Of a stretch of DNA of 64,000 bases, positions 31,765 through 42,300 are shown piece by piece. The stretch is from contig CM035354.1 in NCBI GenBank assembly GCA_020137815.1, positions 1,505,422 through 1,569,421 of the forward strand, read 5' to 3'. Position 1 is the first letter of the stretch. Every line of letters starts with the position of its first letter. Position numbers and translations under genes: made by a program. Below the pieces are notes generated by a model. That model had not been told where the DNA came from and made no database searches. It saw only the letters and a program-made list of their open reading frames with translations. The DNA comes from Hormiphora californensis (taxonomy: Eukaryota > Ctenophora > Tentaculata > Cydippida > Pleurobrachiidae).

Positions 31765-32748
31765 GCGCTGAATCACTGCGCTGGCAAGCGCAAAGGTGAC
31801 CCCATCCATCCCCCGAAAAAAATTTTCCCCAAAAACGGCCCGCTTGCTCACAGCGTATATATAGTTATTTCATACTTTTAGGCCATTTTGGCACTTTTTG
31901 ACATGCCATAACTCCCGAACCGGAAGAGCTAGGAAGCTGAAATTTTGTACTGAGAAGCTTCTTGTAGACCTCTATCGATGGTAAAAATTTCAAGTGGCTA
32001 GCTCTTTTTGTTCAAAAGTTATAACACCACCCCCAAAACAGAAAATTCAGTGTGGGGATAACTAGGTTGATATATACATACATACATACATAGATGTATA
32101 GACGCTTTGTTACCTTCCGTTTGGTCCCAGTTTGAGACGAACCAGACATCGTACGACCTTAAACCAAGCGGCATTCGACAGATAATTGTCTCGTGCATGT
32201 ACCCATTTCAAACGCCTCTAGCACCCTGAAGACGTGTTCCGATTTCTGATTTGACGAAAAATCGTTACCGGCAAATCGTCTGAACTTTCAGATACTATAT
32301 TGCGAATTTTCGTAGCTTATCGTTTTGAGCCCTTAAATCGCGTCGGAAGTCAAAAATTTGACGAAAAATTCAGCAAATTGAACGTTTTTCGAGCAAAAAC
32401 TCCCTTTCCTAACCACTGTGGTCAATGAAACTTTACAAGCTCCTTTGGGGTACTGATTCAAAATATATCGTGATGCAATTACGTCGTTACGACGTCACTA
32501 ATTACGTCAAATGACGTCATTATGACGTCTAAAATACGATTTTCACAGAAATTCGTCTCGTTTCTAATATAACGCATCATTTCGACAATATTACATCATG
32601 AAATAATGTCATGCTGCGATTAGAAACCAAAAAGGGACCTAAATTAAGCCAAAAACTAATTTAAATTAGTTGGCGGGAAAGGTGACCCACTTACACCTTT
32701 GCCTGCTGCCGGGATCAGGGATATAAGAGGTGAATACAATATGGAATA

Positions 32749-32824
<76 letters not shown>

Positions 32825-32843
32825 AGAGAGAGAATGAGAGAGA

Positions 32844-32938
<95 letters not shown>

Positions 32939-33115
32939 ACAGGGAGGAGAGAGAGAGGGATAGAACGAACAGGAATAAGTTACCCTCGAAAAATAAGGGA
33001 TTGAGATACCGAGGGATAGAATGAGAGTTCGTGGTGATCCCGGCAGTTGCAAAAGGTGGAAGTGGGTCACCTTTCCCGCCAACTAATTTCAATTAGTTTT
33101 TGGCTTAATATATTG
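31765..33115 (+). mobile_element. Unclassified repeat family H, copy 1
   Basis: Begins near CACTGCGCTGGCAAGCGCAA and contains phrases such as CTGAACTTTCAGATAC and TGACGTCA-rich DNA. These reappear in inverted orientation and diverged form at 58530-59625. It ends in an inverted pair (AAGCCAAAAACTAATTTAAA, GGCGGGAAAGGTGACCCACT) flanking a (GA)n tract. No RT or transposase frame is visible. Confidence 0.5.
32755..32935 (+). repeat. (GA)n microsatellite inside an inverted repeat
   Basis: About 90 GA units. It lies between the arms 32640-32715 and 33040-33110, so the tract forms the loop of a potential hairpin. The minus-strand frames of 138 and 125 codons are poly-serine/leucine artefacts. Confidence 0.95.
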
Positions 33116-33246
33116 ATAAAATATAGGCCTATAAACACAACGAAATAATACAGCTGTATTTAGGCCTATAAACCATTTTATTCATCATCTTTTTATAATA
33201 AACTTCTTTCACTTCTTATACGTCTCTTACAAGATATAATATATAC

Positions 33247-33362
33247 AGTCGACCCCGATCGTTACTTACTTAACGGGTAAATTACACCCCGATATGAACC
33301 GCGGATACCAGGCAAAATACTCTTCAGATTCCCGGAGAATTATACCCGGTAAATGGAGGTGT
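33247..33362. repeat. MITE family P, decayed copy
   Basis: Starts CAGTCGACCCCGAT after TA and keeps phrases such as ACCCCGATATGAACC. The right end is unclear (GGTAAATGGAGGTGTT). Confidence 0.5.
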
Positions 33363-33726
33363 TTTGTAACACAACATTATAAACTATTTTACAGCTCACG
33401 TTCAATGTTCTAACCATCAGAATTTCATTAAAATTTTTTAATCATTAAATTGTTCATCAACCAAAAACTGATTACTGCTGCACAGTGCACACACACAACA
33501 GCGTTCCCTATATTACATATTATAGTCTCTATAGCAGAACTCTACATAATATATCTCCGTCTGAGATAATATCTCGTGTGGTGTGAGATATTGAGATAAT
33601 ATCTCGTCCTGGTAGCCTGGTATTTCACATGGAAGTGAGGAGGAGGGCCAGTTCACATTTCTGAATTGTATTTGAGTTGTCCGTATCACACGCCTTCATA
33701 ACTTCCTTATATACCTCCTGAAATCG

Positions 33727-34080
33727 GGATTAGGATTAATTGAGGTTGAGTGTTGAAGATAGTTAGATATTCGGGGCCTGGCAAGGCCCCCCGACCCGAA
33801 TATAACCCATTAATTGAGGTTGAGTGTTGACGATATAGTTAGATATATCGGGATTAGGATTAATTGAGGTTGAGTGTTGACGATACAGTTAGATATATCG
33901 GGATTAGGATTAATTGAGGTTGAGTGTTGACGATACAGTTAGATATATGGGATTAGGATTAATTGAGGTTGAGTGTTGAAGATAGTTAGATATTCGGGGC
34001 CTGGCAAGGCCCCCCGACCCGAATATAACCCATTAATTGGGGTTGAGTGTTGACGATATAGTTAGATATATATCTTGAAT
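33727..34080 (+). repeat. Tandem repeat of about 50 bp, five to six copies
   Basis: Unit phrase ATTAATTGAGGTTGAGTGTT then GACGATACAGTTAGATATAT. Two units carry the insert TTCGGGGCCTGGCAAGGCCC. It is followed by two hairpins, one with arms CTATCAAATTGTCAG (34078-34155) and one with arms GAATAATTCTCAAAATTT (34166-34246). Confidence 0.85.
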
Positions 34081-34689
34081 CTTGGACCTATCAAATTGTC
34101 AGGGGGTTATATACCAGAGGGTATAACCCACTGACAATTTGATAGATTCAAGATATTTAATACATGAATAATTCTCAAAATTTATAATAATCCATGTAGA
34201 CATGGCGATTATTGAATGGAAGAAAAGAAATTTTGAGAATTATTCAAGGATCAATAACGAGGAAGTATTTATCCCTAGTTTAACACAATTTTGTTAATTT
34301 GGAGATGAACGTTGAAGTGGTCGTTGATTCATTTTAAGCAACTGCAATCTCAAGATTAATGAAATACGTAATCTCTATTTTCAGAAAATATCAATAATTC
34401 AAATCTTCGAGAGTTATATAAACGATGCATGTTTATAATAGGTGTGGTTAAATGGTTCCGGATGAATGATGATGGATATTGCCGATATTCTCAAGTGCAA
34501 AATGAAAGGAATGAAGGAGGCCCCCCACGATGCGACGGGAGGGGAGAACTGCGAGATGTAGAAGAATATAGACAAATATATTATCGCGGGTTTTTCCAAA
34601 TCCCAAACTGGGCTGCATGAAGTTGATATATCTACCGAACCCTGATCACAGAGCAATGCAGCAATGTGAGCCACACAACCAATATTACC

Positions 34690-34772
34690 ATGAAAGTGAA
34701 TACATCTGCATATTCCCCTATCTGCCCCCTATCAGACTCAGACTCACAGACTGACAACTTTTTTTACACCAG
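34690..34772 (+). CDS. Candidate first exon of the GPCR (uncertain)
   Basis: An ATG at 34690 opens 27 codons (MKVNTSAYSPICPLSDSDSQ...) and ends at a good donor, ACACCAG|GTGCGG. A short N-terminus with an N-x-S site suits a class A GPCR. The phase does not fit the next recognised exon (35928), so an extra exon or another start would be needed. Confidence 0.25.
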
Positions 34773-34807
34773 GTGCGGACACAACAAATTCCCTGTTAAT
34801 CTGTTTA

Positions 34808-34809
34808 CT

Positions 34810-34872
<63 letters not shown>

Positions 34873-34882
34873 AAACTCTCTC

Positions 34883-34936
<54 letters not shown>
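34808..34936 (+). repeat. (CT)n microsatellite, interrupted
   Basis: Two CT runs separated by ACTCAAACTCTCTCTCAC. Spurious 137-codon (+) and 74-codon (-) frames cover it. Confidence 0.97.
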
Positions 34937-34941
<5 letters not shown>

Positions 34942-35014
34942 TTCTCAGATCTCACTTTCTCAAGTTGCAATTCCAAGTCCATGGTCATTTCAGCAAATTG
35001 TGCAATATATTTTT

Positions 35015-35703
35015 GTGGCCCTTTATGTTACAGTCCTGTTTATGTTACACTCCTGAGGCCCTTTATGTTACAGTCCTGAGGCCCTTTTATGTTACAGTCC
35101 TGAGGCCCTTTATGTTACAGTCCTGAGGCCCTTTATGTTACACTCCTGAGGCCCTTTATGTTACAGTCCTGAGGCCCTTTATGTTACACTCCTGAGGCCC
35201 TTTATGTTACAGTCCTGAGGCCCTTTTATGTTACACTCCTGTTTATGTTACAGTCCTGAGGTCCTTTATGTTACAGTCCTGCGGCCCTTTATGTTACACT
35301 CCTGAGGCCCTTTATGTTACAGTCCTGAGGCCCTTTATGTTACACTCCTGAGGCCCTTTATGTTACAGTCCTGAGGCCCTTTTATGTTACACTCCTGTTT
35401 ATGTTACAGTCCTGAGGCCCTTTATGTTACACTCCTGAGGCCCTTTATGTTACAGTCCTGAGGCCCTTTTATGTTACACTCCTGTTTATGTTACAGTCCT
35501 GGGACCCTTTATGTTACAGTCCTGAGGCCCTTTATGTTACACTCCTGAGGCCCTTTATGTTACAGTCCTGAGGCCCTTTTATGTTACACTCCTGTTTATG
35601 TTACAGTCCTGAGGCCCTTTATGTTACACTCCTGAGGCCCTTTATGTTACAGTCCTGAGGCCCTTTATGTTACACTCCTGAGGCCCTTTATGTTACACTC
35701 CTG
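35015..35703 (+). repeat. 23-bp minisatellite, about 30 copies
   Basis: Unit TGAGGCCCTTTATGTTACAG plus TCC, alternating ACAGTCC and ACACTCC, with a shortened form TGTTTATGTTACA repeated at regular intervals, so a higher-order unit exists. It lies upstream of the first certain GPCR exon but does not include its acceptor. Confidence 0.95.
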
Positions 35704-35927
35704 TCAGTCATACGGGGAGGAAGGAACCAATTGGACCAGGGATCACGATCTAATTAATGTGAATTGATGTTATTATTCCCTGACATATAACCTGACCGCC
35801 ATACAAGACAGATCTCTTAGATTATTATTATATCAGATCCATATACCCTCGCTCACCCTGCTCGACAAGATTGTTTAACTTTAGTCTTTAGTGCCATGTA
35901 GTTCACTTATATATTCTGAATTCCCAG

Positions 35928-38355
35928 GGAATTATTTTGCTGTTGTTTGGAGTTACAGGATTTATTCTCAGTACCTTCTGTGCATATTTCCTAGTGAGGC
36001 AGCATAACCGACTTGTACCCAAGGTAAGTGGAGTCCTTGGTAACATAGACACCGTGTGCGGGGGTCGCGCCAGGTGTCTATATGTCACCAAGTGGAGTCC
36101 GAGGTTTCCTTTTCCACAGCAAAATGAAACAAGGAGTTATAGTCATTTTCCTCACCTCTCAACAAGTATAGACTGCTCACGGCCTGTAGTGACACATCAG
36201 ACTAGCCAGCTGACAGTATATATTATCTCCACCATGTGTATTTGACCAGATTTGACACCTGCATGCAGGCATGTTCATTTTCTTTCATAGCATTGTCCAA
36301 TGTCCGCCAGACAGTTAACATTAGTGGGAACTGGGAGTTCACCGTTAAATATATTTCAGGACCTCCTCCTGTTAAGCGTCTGTCTGGGAGACTCTCTGAT
36401 GGCGGTTGTTGCAACATGGAGGTCTCTTATCTTCCTAGATCCTATGTTTGCGGGGGGTTTAACCACGCCTGGGAATTCAACCATCGCCTGCCAGATATTC
36501 GCATTTCTACCTGAGACAAGGTAACTATAGGTCCCTAGTGGGTTGTGTAGTTTATACTAGGTAACTATACCCCAGCTGACACAAAATACCACAACCACCA
36601 GAGAGAGAGGCTGCATTATTTCCCGCATATATTACAAGGTGTCCTGAGGACACCTTGTAACATATATGCGGGAAATAATGCAGCCTCTCTCTCTGGTGGT
36701 TGTGTTGTAGCCTTCCCTATTTATCAAAATTTTTGAAATTCAAAAATGTGCCCCCTAGAATATGTTGACGACATCATAACTAGAGGGGAATCACCTTAGA
36801 ATAACATCTTGAATGAATGCAGAGCTGCCGCATCCGGCCTAAAATTGTGCGAGTGTTTGCGATCCAATGCAAATGTTTGCGATTGATTGCAAATAGTTGC
36901 GATAAAATGCGATAAAATGCGATTGCGACATAATGCGATTGTTTGCCACCACTTGCTAATAAATGCGATAGAATGCGAACGAATTCAATGTTTTGCTACT
37001 AAATGCGATCTCATGCGATCTCATGCGATCTCATGCGAATGAATGCTAATTCATTACGGATACTCTCCGCCAAATTCGCAAAAAATCGCATAAAATGGCA
37101 AAAAATCGCATGATATAGCAAAGTATAGCAAGTCATCGCGAATCATTGCAGACATTCGCAAACGTTCGCAAACGTTCGCATAATTTCCGGCCGCTTGCGG
37201 CAGCGCTACTCAAACTTTTCGAAAATTTTCGAGTCGTCAGATTGCAGTAAAAGGTGTCCTCTAGACATCCTAGGGGACACATTTTTGAGATTTTGTTTCA
37301 AAACAGCTCCGAATGGACAAATAGGGAAGGCTAGTGTCCTCGCATATAATTCCCGCATATCATTTAGCCTGTCTAACGATCCGCGTGCGTCAGGCATTAA
37401 CCTTGCAACTTAGGAAAGACATAAAATACAGCTCCCCCTAGGAAATGTTGCATCCTGATGTTACTTCCCCTCACTATTGATCGTGGCGTGGCAGTGATAA
37501 CGCCGATCCGGTATAGAGTGTGGTTGTCATGGAATGTAGCTGTTACCATGGTAACTGTATCTTGGTTACCCGCCATCCTGAATGTCCTACAATACCTTGT
37601 CCTCTATGTGATGGGGATTTATAAGGTGCGTATTGAGACATCCTGTGATGATTTTAGATCTTAACGTAATAGCATACATAGGTAAGTAACTCTAGAGAAT
37701 GGGTGGTGCATTAGCTTAAAAATATACCCATTTGACCAACGGGCGCCCGAGAAACCATTTCCAGGAAATACGGTCTCGAGTTCACAAAGTTATTCTCTGA
37801 TTTTTACTACAATTTCTAGAACCCAGAATAGTCGAGAGTCTCGAGTCCCTAACTACAAATATCTTGGTTTCTAGACTAAGATACATGTAGTTAAGATGTT
37901 AGATGGTATAACAGATGTTAGATAGTATTTAACCTAGTAAAGCAGCATTTCAGCCACTCCCACGTGATCTATCTAAATGCAACTATTCCCACCCACAGAT
38001 AGAGTACTACACCACCTGTCAGAGATGTTTTCTAACCGCCCCCTTCATCTCTACAACCTACACAACCAGCCTGGCTGTCTGCCTGGTGGTCCCCATCGCC
38101 CTGGTAACACTGGTATATGTTGCCATAGCGACTACCCTTCTAAAGCGCTCTATAACCTCTACCAGGTTCCTAGTGGTGGCGAGTGTAATAATACTAAGTG
38201 GGGTAATAACGACTCTACCATGGGTCGTTATAGAGGTGTCTGGTGTGGTAATTGACAGGACTATTTACATGCCTCTAGTGGCCGTTCTACCCTTCCTAAA
38301 TAGCGTTCTAGACCCTCTAGTTTATATCGTAGCTAACCCGACAATAAAGATATAG
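35928..38355 (+). CDS. Class A (rhodopsin family) G-protein-coupled receptor, four exons found
   Basis: Exons: 35928-36023, 36291-36520, 37442-37625 and 37999-38355 (stop TAG); GT-AG junctions with matching phases give 288 residues. TM1: GIILLLFGVTGFILSTFCAYF. TM2: LLLLSVCLGDSLMAVV with the conserved Asp. The TM3 Cys is in STIACQIFAFLPE, followed by LTIDRGVAVITPIRYR, a DRY-like motif with Gly for Tyr. TM4: VAVTMVTVSWLPAIL. ECL2 cysteines: YYTTCQRC. TM5: LAVCLVVPIALVTLVYVAI. TM6: VVASVIILSGVITTLPWVV, without the usual CWxP. TM7: LPFLNSVLDPLVYIVANP, a DPxxY box. It should signal through G proteins at the cell surface; the ligand cannot be inferred. The N-terminus is missing or is the weak exon at 34690. 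The C-tail is very short (TIKI). Confidence 0.85.
36585..36712. repeat. Perfect palindrome in a GPCR intron
   Basis: Arms of about 60 bases (CACAACCACCAGAGAGAGAG and its complement) with almost no loop around TGTCCTGAGGACA. It directly abuts the decamer foldback at 36706. Confidence 0.8.
36706..37335. mobile_element. Foldback containing inverted arrays of a 10-bp periodic motif
   Basis: Ends TAGCCTTCCCTATTTAT and AAATAGGGAAGGCTA are inverted. The left interior (about 36840-37055) repeats TGCGA every 10 bases, with variable flanking bases. The right interior (about 37070-37190) repeats the complement TCGCA at the same 10-base spacing. No coding content. Confidence 0.7.
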
Positions 38356-38487
38356 CGTGAAGGACCTGCAGTAGTGAGTGCATTTTGTAAATTCAAGATT
38401 CAAGATTGTAATTGTACGTTGAATATTGTGACGATTGGAGAAGGATTTATCAAAACAGATGAATATTTTGTAGTAATACTAAACTAT

Positions 38488-39113
38488 TATAGACCCCGCT
38501 GGCTCAAATAGACGCCCGCCCCGCGCGAACAATTTGCACTGGTCTATTGCGCCGTGCACTGCCGTGAGTTTGTGTCTCGATAGACGCACGCCCTCGAACA
38601 GATTTGTATAAATATCACAAAGAATCACTGGAAACACGATAAAATGACTTGATAACACAAGAGGGAGTGTGTGTACAACCTAAAACTTTCTCTGCCAAGA
38701 ACTGACGCCAGCCAGTCTGTCGCTCATGACTACAATTCATTGGTACCTCTCTCTACATTCCATCCTTTTAAACTGTTACAACGATTGTTATGAGTGTGTA
38801 GGAATGTAGAGAGACAATCTGTAGCTTCATTTCCAATTGTTTGACCCTTTTTATGCGAGATCTCTCTGTCTTGTCTGTGTGAACCACCTAAATTGAGCTT
38901 GTTTTGCTTCCAGGTGCCCGCCAGCGGGGTCTATAGAACATAACTCCCTCCCTTGTGTGCAGATATACCTGTAAACCCCTCGCTAACGCTCGGGATTTAC
39001 AGGGCTGTAATTCACGGCCCCTTCGGGACCCGTGCATTACAGCTCAATAGACGCACTGCTCTGCAGTGCGTCTATTGATTATACGCCCGCGCGGGAGGGA
39101 GTTATGTACTATA
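38488..39113 (+). mobile_element. Bipartite element B, copy 2 (B2)
   Basis: Part 1 38488-38935 (448 bp) between TATAGACCCCGCTGG and its inverse. Part 2 38932-39113 (182 bp) between TATAGAACATAACTCCC and its near-inverse, containing the same three hairpins as B1. It lies between the GPCR and the EF-hand gene. Sequence differences from B1 are spread over part 1, while the part 2 hairpin arms are better kept. Confidence 0.75.
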
Positions 39114-39199
39114 TACTGCTGTACACTATATATTGCTGTACAGGTAAATCTTACTTTACCAATTCTTGGATAATATCTCAATTATAATTTGGAAATGAA

Positions 39200-39310
39200 T
39201 TAAACAAACAAACAAACAAACAAACAAACAGACAAACAAACAGACAAACAAACAGACAAACACGGGTATAGGTATGTGAGTACAAACAAACAAACAAACA
39301 AACAAAGTGT
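39200..39310. repeat. (CAAA)n-type simple repeat
   Basis: Runs of CAAACAAACAAACAAA with CAGA variants and two copies of a CACGGGTATAGGTATGTG phrase, the second being the end of EF-hand exon 4. The repeat sits directly inside the intron from the donor. Confidence 0.8.
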
Positions 39311-39313
39311 TAC

Positions 39314-42300
39314 CTTTAACACGGGTATCGGTATGTGGGTATCCTTGGTCTCATGGAATTTCAAGATGTCATTGAGAAGTGCCATCACTTCCTCCTTATC
39401 TAGGTACCCCGTATTATCAGTGTCGTAGTGGGAGAAAATCTGATCGAAATCCTTCCTCGTCAAATAATTCCTGTTCTGTGGGGAAATGGGAATGGGTTAG
39501 AGAGGGATGAAATATAATAATAATAATTATATATAATAATAATATATAATAATAATAATATATAATAATATAATAGGGTTCGAGGGATGTAGGTGAATGA
39601 TATTTTTATTTTAAGGGGGTACGTGCAGGGGTATTATAGTTCCTGTTCTGTAACAGGAAGGTAGAGAGATGAAGGAGGGATCACTAAACTCTCTCCAGGA
39701 CTAGACATTCAATACTCTTCTAGGTAAAAAGTTTTTGATGTCACTCCCCCCTCTCTCTACAAGTAAACATGTCATGAAGGTAGAGAGATGAAGGGTGCGA
39801 GGGACCACTAAAACCGCTCTAGGACTAGACGTGTTAACTTCAAGTTAAGGTGTCACTTTCCTCTATCCTTCTGTAAGAAACAGTTCCTCAGAAATGCAGT
39901 TATATAGTCAGTGGGTGCGATGTTGCCTGGCTAGACTGTGTAGACAAATGTAAAGGGAGGGTTAGTGGGTGAGATGATGGTGGTGGAAGGGGAACTATAA
40001 TTGAGTCTCTGTGACTGCCATGAGGGATGGGTGAAATAGAGGGGGGGATAAACACTGTTTATTAAACAGTTTACACTTTTAAAAGAATTCTAAAGAGGAG
40101 GAACAGCTCTACTAGGATGAATATAGTTGAATTTAGTCAAGTATGATTACATGTGATGCAGTATGAGCAAGTTGCAAGTGAGAGGACTAGTTCAAATACG
40201 TAATGCACGTGATATAATGGATCAAATAGTACATGCTAAATGTCTGTGTCTTTATTGCCACGTATGATGGCGCTATTATACCATCAATGATTCCCCCAGG
40301 TTTAGAGACTAATTCTTTTGCAGTGAGGAGCATGACGATCCTCTGAAATCTACCAATTTAAGAAACTTAACAGCTACTGCTGCTGGGGGGGGGGGGTAGT
40401 TATACTGCTGGTGGGAAAGTATCCATTCAATGAAATGGTTAGCTTAACCATGCATTTAGAAATTTCTGAGAATTGTTCTGAGAATATAATATTTCTACAA
40501 ATCAGAAGATGTGACAGTAGGTTAGAGAGAGAGGGAAAGTGTGACATCTACAAATCAGAAGATGTCAAGATAAGTTATCAAGATAAGTTATCAAGATAAG
40601 TTCAAGATAAGTTATCAAGATACCTATATACAAATACAGTTTTTTGTCTAGACACTATGTCACTATCTGATTCTGGCCTACCTGGAGTGTCAAACTAAAC
40701 CTCGAGCATATCATGATAATATGAAACCCGATAGGTGATTTAACAGTCGTTTGGACATTTTGCGCGCTCATGATAACTGCTAGCTGGGAGATTTAACACC
40801 CTGCTCGCTGTTTAACAGTCCCGCTCTCTTTTTCACGCATTTCTCTTCATTTGAATAACATGCGTGTAAAATTCTAAGTATTGAAAATGTGTGTAAACAC
40901 ACAGTTCTGTCAACAAAAGAAAGGGGAAACATGTCTGCAACACGTTTCAATGTTATCTCTCTCATAAGGAGTGAAAAGAATCACATTCCATTCATTTCTC
41001 TCTCTCATTGTCTCTTTTACTGTTCACTACCTCTGACAGTGTGTATTGCCCCTAATCTTTCTCTCTCTTTCTCAAACATGTTAGGAACAGTAGACACTAA
41101 GTCTACACACATTTTCAGGGTGTCTATTGACTATTTGCCAGCAGTTCTAGTGTGTTTCACCTTGTGTTGTGTCTCTTATTTGTGTGTAATTACTATCGGG
41201 TTTCATAAAATATGAACGTTTGTTAGCCTATCGCGTTATAGGTTTAAATCACCTCCCCCTCACCCTCGGCTGGCGCCTCGGGATCGGCGTCGGGATTTAA
41301 ACCAGTTTAATCGCCCTGCCGGGCGATTAAACTCCAGTTGGCTGTCCCCAGCTCGCGCTGGGAACAGCCAACTTCATAACGCGCCAGTCTACAAACGTTC
41401 ATACTTCATATGTACCGCACTTCATTTGGCGCCAATTGGAGCTGCACAGGGGCTGCACATCACCAAATTGGCACGCTATACCTAAAGTGTACATCTACCA
41501 AAACTACACTAATACACTCTACTTACACAAAACGCCTTCATAAAGTTGTCCTCTACACTCATAATATGACTCAATTCCTCAAGTTCCAGTCGTCCGTCCT
41601 TGTTAATATCGAACTCGCCCATCAACTGTTTCAGAGACTCAGATAGCTCCCCTTCCTCGACCCTCTCGCCCACTAACTGGATATAGGAAATATGTGTGAT
41701 TAGAGGTGATTAGAAGAAATATTTGATTATAACTAGAGGAATTAAAGAGAAACAACGATTTTGCAGTACAGTCGGACCCCGATTTAACGGCCCCCGATTT
41801 AACGGCACCCCGATTTAACGGCAGGATAATCTTCCCCCGATATCGGAAATTAATAATATTCCACCCCGATTTAGCGGACACCCCGATTTAACGGACAAAA
41901 CCCTTTCCCCCGAGGGTGCCGTTAAATCGGGGTCCGACTGTACTAATATTCAATTAATTTAATAACTAGAGGATCCCACTAACTAGATATATAGGAAATA
42001 TATATGTGATTATAACTAGGAGATTGGGTAATTTAACCCTTTGAGGGCGATAGGTCATATATGACACGGTCCATTCTAGACCGTCTGGAAGGCGCTACAT
42101 GATGTCTAGGTGGCTAATTTTTTGTCACAAGCTAGTTTTAGGGATTTTGAACCCAAAACCACGTCCAAATCTGCTCGGAAAATCGAAGAAATTTTTTTAT
42201 GGCCCTTCTCGGGAGGCTAATTTAGGCCTTTTTTTAAAAACTCCTCTCAAATTTTTGTTTTTGAGGGGCACAAATAATCCTTTGAAGGGATAAAACTACT

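Larger units (their letters stand above)
27518..34689. other. Long stretch without a supported gene
   Basis: Between the glypican-like gene and the GPCR region I see only mobile and repetitive DNA, listed individually, plus plain AT-rich DNA. There is a short tandem of CACAGTTCTCGCCCCTGTAA at 28204-28290. A 139-codon frame at 30505-30924 opens without ATG and runs into a dispersed repeat at its end. I could not support a function for it. Confidence 0.5.

Noticed and set aside
32666-33092. Poly-Ser/Leu frames over microsatellites (also at 15675, 29353, 34666 and 63164-63620)
   Set aside because: Simple (CT)n/(GA)n read-through.
40780-41215. 108- and 61-codon frames repeated identically three times as a possible element-encoded protein
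   Set aside because: They are inside the body of element A; identity reflects young copies, and the frame is broken by indels in the older copy A4.
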